From an uncultured Alphaproteobacteria bacterium (GTDB lineage Bacteria > Pseudomonadota > Alphaproteobacteria > SP197): DNA of 64,000 bases. The stretch spans positions 1-64,000 of the forward strand of contig CALSLK010000028.1 in NCBI GenBank assembly GCA_943787175.1. The letters run 5' to 3'. The notes beneath the pieces are model-generated. The model worked only from the letters and a program-made list of their open reading frames with translations. It ran no database searches and was not told the origin of the DNA. Positions 58,052 through 64,000 of the stretch are shown here, piece by piece. Numbering within the stretch: position 1 is the first letter of the stretch; each line of letters starts with the position of its first letter. A program made the position numbers and the translations under genes.

Positions 58052-58675
58052 TCAGCCCATCTGGGGAACGGTCGCTTGCACGCTGGGGCGCTCGTTCATG
58101 CGGTCAAGCCAACCCGAGAGGTTGCCTTGGGCTGCCAGCAGGCCCTGCGTGTCAGGACAAAGCGAGGCGTAGTAGAGAGTGGGCAGCAATTGCCAGTCGG
58201 CCTGGGTCGGCTCGGTGCCACCAAAGTGGCCGCCATCGCCGACAGCTGCGTCCAGAGCTGCGAAGATTCGCTCCACCTTCGGCAGGTTCTCGGCAATCAC
58301 GGCCTCATCGGTTTCCATGCCGAAATGTGGTTTGGCCAGACGTTCGAAAATGACGCCCATGCCAAGTTGGCGCTGCACGGTGTCGTTCATCGTGCTGATC
58401 CATTGCAGGGTGCGCACGCTGGCGGCGCCTTCGGGAATCAGGCGTGGCCCATCAAAATGAGCATCGAGATAGGCGGCGATCGCCAAGGTCTCGAAGATGG
58501 TGTTGTCGCTATGCACCAGCACGGGGATCTTGCCGAAGGGATTGAGCTTGAAGTGTTCTTCGCTGCCCATTTCCAAAGGCATGGAATCGTATTCCAGACC
58601 CTTCTCGTGGAGGCCGATGCGCACGGTGCGCACGAACGTGCTCATGTTGAAGCCATAGAGTTTGAGGTCAGCCAT
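58052..58675 (-). CDS. Glutathione S-transferase family protein
   Basis: LKLYGFNMSTFVRTVRIGLHEKGLEYDSMPLEMGSEEHFKLNPFGKIPVLVHSDNTIFETLAIAAYLD. Confidence 0.92.
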   Translation of the reverse strand: MADLKLYGFNMSTFVRTVRIGLHEKGLEYDSMPLEMGSEEHFKLNPFGKIPVLVHSDNTIFETLAIAAYLDAHFDGPRLIPEGAASVRTLQWISTMNDTVQRQLGMGVIFERLAKPHFGMETDEAVIAENLPKVERIFAALDAAVGDGGHFGGTEPTQADWQLLPTLYYASLCPDTQGLLAAQGNLSGWLDRMNERPSVQATVPQMG

Positions 58676-58699
58676 GGTGTTCTCCTTGCGCGTTGGCGC

Positions 58700-59134
58700 T
58701 TAAGCGTTGAGGTAACGTTCGAGTTTGTTGAACGAGCTGGACCAGCCCTCATTGTGCATCCGGGCCGCTTCGTCGGACGCCATCAGGGTCTGGTGGAGGT
58801 CAAGCACGGTGCCGTCGCCGGCTTGCGTGAAGATCAGTGTCACAAGCATTTCGAGACTGTCAGGGTTGTGAATCCAGCGCCATGTGAAGGCGAGGCGCTC
58901 GTGCCTGGTGATCTCGCGATAAACCCCTGCGACCGTATGGACCTTGCCTTCACTGTTAATGATCGACAGCTCATAGGTCCCGCCAACGGTCGGGTCGACC
59001 TTGGGTTTGGGGCAGGTCATGCTTTCTGGCCCCCACCACTGGCGCAGGGCCTCGGGATCGAGAAAGGCGTTGAAAACCCGTTCTTGCGGGGCAGCAAAGC
59101 GCCGGGTGATCTTGAGTTCGCTTTCCTGGGGCAT
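58700..59134 (-). CDS. SRPBCC/AHSA1-domain protein
   Basis: ITRRFAAPQERVFNAFLDPEALRQWWGPESMTCP; downstream of arsR. Confidence 0.88.
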   Translation of the reverse strand: MPQESELKITRRFAAPQERVFNAFLDPEALRQWWGPESMTCPKPKVDPTVGGTYELSIINSEGKVHTVAGVYREITRHERLAFTWRWIHNPDSLEMLVTLIFTQAGDGTVLDLHQTLMASDEAARMHNEGWSSSFNKLERYLNA

Positions 59135-59135
59135 C

Positions 59136-59504
59136 TCAGGTGTTCTCCTTTTTTGTGTTGTCGGGAGCGTCGGGGCCGCTGGTCTGTTCCAGAAAGCGGG
59201 CCAGACGGTCGAACTGCTGGCGCCAAATCTTTCGGTGTTCCTCGATCCAGCCGTTGGCGGCGTCGAGCGGCTCGGGTGCCAGGCGGCATTGATGGACACG
59301 CCCGTCGATGGTGCGCCGGATCAGCCCGGCGCCTTCCAGAACCTTCAGGTGTTTCGAGATGGCCGGAAGCGACATGGCGAAGGGTTCGGCTAGTGTGCTC
59401 ACGCGCTCTTCGCCCATTGCCAGCCGCGCCAGGATGGCCCGGCGCGTTGGATCAGCAAGCGCATGGAAGGTAGCCGTGAGAGTGTCGTCTTTATAATTAA
59501 CCAT
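59136..59504 (-). CDS. ArsR-family transcriptional regulator
   Basis: TATFHALADPTRRAILARLAMGEERVSTLAEPFAMSLPAISKHLKVLEGAGLIRR. Confidence 0.93.
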   Translation of the reverse strand: MVNYKDDTLTATFHALADPTRRAILARLAMGEERVSTLAEPFAMSLPAISKHLKVLEGAGLIRRTIDGRVHQCRLAPEPLDAANGWIEEHRKIWRQQFDRLARFLEQTSGPDAPDNTKKENT

Positions 59505-59512
59505 ATGGTTAA
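59497..59512. promoter_or_regulatory. Perfect 16-bp palindrome TTAACCATATGGTTAA, candidate ArsR operator
   Basis: Overlaps arsR start codon (59504-59502). Confidence 0.6.
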
Positions 59513-59668
59513 CTTATTGATCGCTGCGAAGTTTGGCAAGCCGCAGTGCCATCACGACGCCGTGATCCCCGTCGAACGCGAACGTGTCGTTGCCGCGCCC
59601 TTCACAAACGCAATGCCTTGGGTCATGGTGCAGCGCAACATTTCCCGCCAGAAGTCTTTGGAAACCCT

Positions 59669-60820
59669 ATGAAGCTTGCGATTTTGAAGGAACGGCATCC
59701 CGGTGAGACCAGGGTTGCTGCCTCTCCCGACATGGTGAAGAAGCTGGTTGGCATGGGCCTTGAGGTCACCGTGGAAACCGGCTCTGGCGTTGCCTCGGGT
59801 GTCAGCGATGCCGCGTTCTCAGATGCCGGTGCCAGCATCGCGGCTGATCCCGGCCAGACCCTGAGCAACGCTGCCGTTGTCATGAAGGTCCGCCGCCCTG
59901 TTGTCGAAGGTGAGGGCGAAACCGACGAGCTGGCACTCATTCCTGATGGCGCGCTGCTGATCGGCCTGATCAATCCGCTGGGCGACCCAGGGCAGTTTCA
60001 GGCCTATGCCGCCAAGCGCCTGACGGTCCTGGCGATGGAGCTGGTGCCACGCATCAGCCGTGCCCAGTCGATGGATGCGCTGTCATCGCAGGCGAACCTG
60101 GCTGGATACAAGTCGGTCCTGGACGCCTGCATCTATTACAAACGCGCCATGCCCCTGATGATGACGGCTGCAGGCACGCTGGCACCGGCAAAGGTGTTGA
60201 TCCTGGGTGCCGGTGTTGCCGGACTTCAGGCCATTGCAACGGCGCGCCGTCTGGGCGCGGTAGTGACCGCTTCGGACGTGCGCCCGGCGGTCAAGGAACA
60301 GGTCGAGAGCCTGGGTGCGAACTTTCTGGAAGTCGAAGGCGCCGTCGATGCCGAGACTGCTGGTGGCTATGCCAAGGAGATGGATGACGACTATAAGCGC
60401 CGCCAGGCTCAGGCCGTGCACGATGCGCTGAAGAAATCCGATATCTGCATCACCACGGCCCAGATCCTCGGGCGGCCATCGCCCAAGCTGATCACCGCCG
60501 CCATGGTGCATGACATGAAACCCGGCTCCGTCATTGTCGACCTGGCCGCGGAGGGCGGTGGCAACTGCGAGCTCACGCAGGTCGATCAGGTTGTCGTGAC
60601 AGAGGGCGTCACCATTGTCGGTTTTGCCAATGTGGCAGCCCGCATGGCAACCGATGCCTCGTCGCTCTATGCGCGCAACCTGCTCAATCTGGTGCAGCCG
60701 TTCATCGATAAGGAAAGCGGCGATCTTGCCCTCGACTTCGAGGACGAGGTGATTGCCGGTGCCTGCGCTATGCGCGCCGGCGAGCTTGTTCATCCCATGC
60801 TGACCAAAAAGGAGGGCTGA
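59669..60820 (+). CDS. pntAA: NAD(P) transhydrogenase alpha-1 subunit
   Basis: [81 protein letters not shown]. Confidence 0.95.
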   Translation: MKLAILKERHPGETRVAASPDMVKKLVGMGLEVTVETGSGVASGVSDAAFSDAGASIAADPGQTLSNAAVVMKVRRPVVEGEGETDELALIPDGALLIGLINPLGDPGQFQAYAAKRLTVLAMELVPRISRAQSMDALSSQANLAGYKSVLDACIYYKRAMPLMMTAAGTLAPAKVLILGAGVAGLQAIATARRLGAVVTASDVRPAVKEQVESLGANFLEVEGAVDAETAGGYAKEMDDDYKRRQAQAVHDALKKSDICITTAQILGRPSPKLITAAMVHDMKPGSVIVDLAAEGGGNCELTQVDQVVVTEGVTIVGFANVAARMATDASSLYARNLLNLVQPFIDKESGDLALDFEDEVIAGACAMRAGELVHPMLTKKEG

Positions 60821-60824
60821 GGCC

Positions 60825-61136
60825 ATGGAAGCCGCAGTCGACCCCTTCATCTTCCGTCTTTCGATCTTCGTTCTGGCGATTTTCGTGGGCTATTTCGTCG
60901 TGTGGTCGGTGACCCCGGCACTCCACACCCCTCTGATGGCGGTCACCAACGCCATCTCCAGCGTCATCATCGTGGGCGCGCTGATTGCTGTGGGCCCCGA
61001 AGGCGCTGATCTCTCCAAGATTCTGGGCTTCATTGCCGTGACCCTGGCTGCGGTGAACATCTTTGGCGGGTTTACCGTGACCCATCGCATGCTGCAGATG
61101 TTCAAGAAGAAGGAACGCGCAGGGGGAGACAAGTGA
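60825..61136 (+). CDS. pntAB: NAD(P) transhydrogenase alpha-2 (membrane) subunit
   Basis: [36 protein letters not shown]. Confidence 0.95.
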   Translation: MEAAVDPFIFRLSIFVLAIFVGYFVVWSVTPALHTPLMAVTNAISSVIIVGALIAVGPEGADLSKILGFIAVTLAAVNIFGGFTVTHRMLQMFKKKERAGGDK

Positions 61137-62524
61137 TGTCGGGTAACCTCGCAGCGCTCGCCTATCTCGTTGCAGCGGTCTGTTTCATTCTGGCGCTGAA
61201 GGGGCTTTCGTCGCCCACGTCTTCGCGCCGGGGCAACATGATCGGCATTATCGGCATGATCATTGCCGTCGCCACGACCGTCGCAGACCCCACGGTTATC
61301 TCCTACACCTGGATCATCGGCGGCCTCGTACTGGGTGGTGCCATCGGCGTGGTCATCGCACTCAAGATCCAGATGACCGCCATGCCCCAGCTGGTCGCGG
61401 CCTTCCACAGTCTGGTCGGCATGGCTGCCGTGCTGGTTGCTGCTTCTGCCTACTACGCGCCGGAGGCCTATGGCATCCTGGGCGAAGACGGCATGATCAA
61501 GACCACCAGTTCGATCGAGATGATCCTGGGCATGGCGATCGGCGCGATCACCTTCTCGGGCTCGGTCATCGCCTTCACCAAGCTTCAGGGCCTTGTTTCC
61601 GGCGCCCCGGTCGTGTTCCCCGGCCAGCACCTGCTCAATCTGGCGCTGGGCATCGTGATTGTCGGTGCGGGCGCATGGTTTGTGACCGGACAGACCGAGA
61701 TCGCCTTCCTGGTGGTTGTGGCTCTGGCCTTCATCATCGGCATCACGTTGATCATCCCCATTGGTGGGGCCGACATGCCGGTCGTGGTTTCCATGCTCAA
61801 CAGCTATTCGGGCTGGGCCGCGGCGGGAATCGGCTTCACGCTGGAGAACGAGCTTCTCATCATCACCGGTGCGCTGGTCGGCTCGTCAGGCGCAATCCTC
61901 TCCTACATCATGTGCAAGGCGATGAACCGCTCGTTCGTCAGCGTCATTCTGGGTGGGTTTGGTGCTGAGGCCGGAGTTATGGCCGATCTGGGTGACCGCA
62001 ACGTCAAGCAGGGCAGTGCTGATGACGCCGCTTTCATCATGCAGAATGCCCGCAAGGTCATCATTGTGCCGGGCTACGGCATGGCCGTGGCCCAGGCACA
62101 GCACGCAGTGCGCGAAATGGCCGATATGCTGAAGGCGGAGGGCGTGGAAGTCTCCTATGCCATCCATCCCGTCGCCGGTCGTATGCCGGGCCACATGAAC
62201 GTGCTGCTGGCCGAAGCCAACGTGCCTTATGACGAGGTCTTTGAGCTCGAAGAGATCAACAGTCAGTTTGCCACGGCTGATGTGGCCTTCGTGATTGGCG
62301 CCAACGATGTCTGCAATCCACTGGCCAAGACCGATCCGGCCAGCCCCATCGCTGGCATGCCGGTTCTCGATACCGAGAAAGCGGGCACCGTGCTGGTCGT
62401 CAAACGCTCGCTGTCGCCCGGATATGCGGGCATCGACAACCCGCTGTTCTACCGCGACAACACCATGATGCTCTTTGCCGACGCCAAGAAGATGGTCGAA
62501 GGCATCGTCAAGGCGCTGGACTGA
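61133..62524 (+). CDS. pntB: NAD(P) transhydrogenase beta subunit
   Basis: [82 protein letters not shown]. Confidence 0.96.
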   Translation: MMSGNLAALAYLVAAVCFILALKGLSSPTSSRRGNMIGIIGMIIAVATTVADPTVISYTWIIGGLVLGGAIGVVIALKIQMTAMPQLVAAFHSLVGMAAVLVAASAYYAPEAYGILGEDGMIKTTSSIEMILGMAIGAITFSGSVIAFTKLQGLVSGAPVVFPGQHLLNLALGIVIVGAGAWFVTGQTEIAFLVVVALAFIIGITLIIPIGGADMPVVVSMLNSYSGWAAAGIGFTLENELLIITGALVGSSGAILSYIMCKAMNRSFVSVILGGFGAEAGVMADLGDRNVKQGSADDAAFIMQNARKVIIVPGYGMAVAQAQHAVREMADMLKAEGVEVSYAIHPVAGRMPGHMNVLLAEANVPYDEVFELEEINSQFATADVAFVIGANDVCNPLAKTDPASPIAGMPVLDTEKAGTVLVVKRSLSPGYAGIDNPLFYRDNTMMLFADAKKMVEGIVKALD

Positions 62525-62600
62525 TATTCTCCCCACGAATTTGATGGGTTTGTCATTCGGCTTGGTTCTATCGTTTCGGTCGAACCAGGGATGATCCGCG

Positions 62601-63974
62601 ATGACGCAAGCAAGACCTTCGCTTGAGCACCTTGCCGAGTGGGCAAGCTCGGTTTCCGGCAATGACTTGAGAAAAGGCCACGCGCGCGCGGGCGATGCCA
62701 TCCTCGACACGCTGGCCTGCATGGTTTCCGGCCAGGACTCCGATTCAACCGCCATGGCGCTTGCAGCCGTGGGCCGTTGGGGCGAGGGCGCTGCTACCGT
62801 TGTCGGGCACGGCCGCCAGCTTCCCGCGCCGTTCGCTGCTCTGGTCAATGCCGCTTCGGGCCATTGCCAGGACTGGGACGATCACGAACTTCCCGGACAG
62901 ACCCATCCCAGCGTCGTGCTGGTGCCCGCCGTGCTGGCGATGGGAGAAGAACGCGGGTCGAGCGGCGCTGCCGTGCTGGATGCCTATATCGTCGGTCTGG
63001 AAGCGATCGTCCGGATCGGGGAAGCCTGTGGCATCTCGCTCTACAGCCGTGGCTGGCATGCAACCTCGACCATCGGTGCGGTTGGTGCGGCGGCTGCCTG
63101 TGCCCGCCTGCTGGGTCTCGACAGGGCGGCAACGGCTCATGCATTGGGGCTTTCCATCAGCATGGCCTCGGGCTTCATCAACCAGTTCGGCACGACGGCC
63201 AAACATCTGCACTGCGGCCTGGCGGCAAAGGCCGGCATCATGGCTGCAGGGTTTGCCGAGGCGGGTTTTGATGCTTCCCATGACGGACTTGACGGAACCT
63301 ACAGTCTGCTCACGCGCATGGCCCATGATGACGCGCCGGGATTCGGCGGGTTTGCGGGCAAGCTGGGCAACCCGCTCGCCATCATCGAGCACGGTGTCGT
63401 CGTCAAACGTTACCCAAGTTGCGGTTGTACGCAGCGCATCATGGATGGTGTGGAGGAACTGCGCACCGAATACGGCTTCACGGCAGATGACGTGGTTTCC
63501 GTCACCGGTCGCCTGCCGGCCGAATACATGGCGGTGCTGCAGTACGAACGCCCGGAGAATGCCGCGCAGGCCCGATTCTGCGTGGAATATTGTGTGGCCG
63601 CCCAGCTGGTCGATGGCGCACTGTCGCCAGTGCATTTTCTGCCCGATTCACTGCGGCGCGAAGACCTGGTGGCCATGATGCCACGCATCACCAAGGCGGA
63701 ACTTTGCCAGGCCGATGGACCGACCTATTCCGCGGTGGGGCTGGCAGACGAGATTGTCGAGATTGTCCTGAAGGACCGGCGTGCACTGCGCATTGTCGTG
63801 CGTGATCCCGTCGGGGCGCCGACACGGCCCATGAGCCCTGCGGCCTTTGAAGCCAAGGCCCGGCTCTGCTTCTCTGGCGCACTGCAGGATACCGATCAGG
63901 ATGCCGTCATCGCGCTCTGCGGTGATCTGATGCGTTGCGATCAAATCGGAGAGCTGATGCGGCTGGTGGCCTGA
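62601..63974 (+). CDS. MmgE/PrpD-family protein
   Basis: GHARAGDAILDTLACMVSGQDSDST; SGHCQDWDDHELPGQTHPSVVLVPAVLA; KRYPSCGCTQRIMDGVEEL. Confidence 0.9.
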   Translation: MTQARPSLEHLAEWASSVSGNDLRKGHARAGDAILDTLACMVSGQDSDSTAMALAAVGRWGEGAATVVGHGRQLPAPFAALVNAASGHCQDWDDHELPGQTHPSVVLVPAVLAMGEERGSSGAAVLDAYIVGLEAIVRIGEACGISLYSRGWHATSTIGAVGAAAACARLLGLDRAATAHALGLSISMASGFINQFGTTAKHLHCGLAAKAGIMAAGFAEAGFDASHDGLDGTYSLLTRMAHDDAPGFGGFAGKLGNPLAIIEHGVVVKRYPSCGCTQRIMDGVEELRTEYGFTADDVVSVTGRLPAEYMAVLQYERPENAAQARFCVEYCVAAQLVDGALSPVHFLPDSLRREDLVAMMPRITKAELCQADGPTYSAVGLADEIVEIVLKDRRALRIVVRDPVGAPTRPMSPAAFEAKARLCFSGALQDTDQDAVIALCGDLMRCDQIGELMRLVA

Positions 63975-64000
63975 CCAACGGCAAAAGCCGCCGCTCTTCA

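Noticed and set aside
56840-59473. 877-aa plus-strand ORF
   Set aside because: It runs antisense to a clear P1 peptidase, GST and SRPBCC gene; low-complexity His/Arg/Ala/Gly composition typical of GC-rich shadow ORFs

Overview
This is a 64 kb high-GC window from what looks like an alphaproteobacterium. It is densely packed with metabolic genes. I saw no rRNA, tRNA, CRISPR array, prophage or intact transposase. Main modules from left to right: a quaternary-amine/choline-sulfate region (MttB-like methyltransferase, BetC-type sulfatase, GMC choline dehydrogenase); a translationally coupled TPR + PAS/PAS histidine kinase pair; a soeABC-type sulfite dehydrogenase; SDR + DadA-like + D-2-hydroxyacid dehydrogenase; glcDEF with glycerate 2-kinase and pyruvate kinase; an N-formylglutamate amidohydrolase / GCS2 ligase / DUF1244 cluster; a fused indolepyruvate ferredoxin oxidoreductase and sigma54 response regulator; acyl-CoA synthetase, PepF, ABC1 kinase and agmatinase; a secreted PSD/PsiD-like decarboxylase; an ATC hydrolase beside an internally shortened LysR; and pntAA-AB-B. 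Most noteworthy observations: (i) a tandem pair of near-identical 57-aa minus-strand ORFs, missing from the ORF track, divergent from a LysR gene; (ii) an ArfA-like 58-aa ORF with a terminator-like hairpin inside its coding sequence; (iii) an AT-rich orphan membrane/secreted ORF; (iv) MITE-like palindromic elements, one interrupting a GNAT gene remnant; (v) clusters of single-base frameshifts, including one in rpmJ (L36), that point to assembly error. All assignments are from reading the sequence and family memory; no database search was run.
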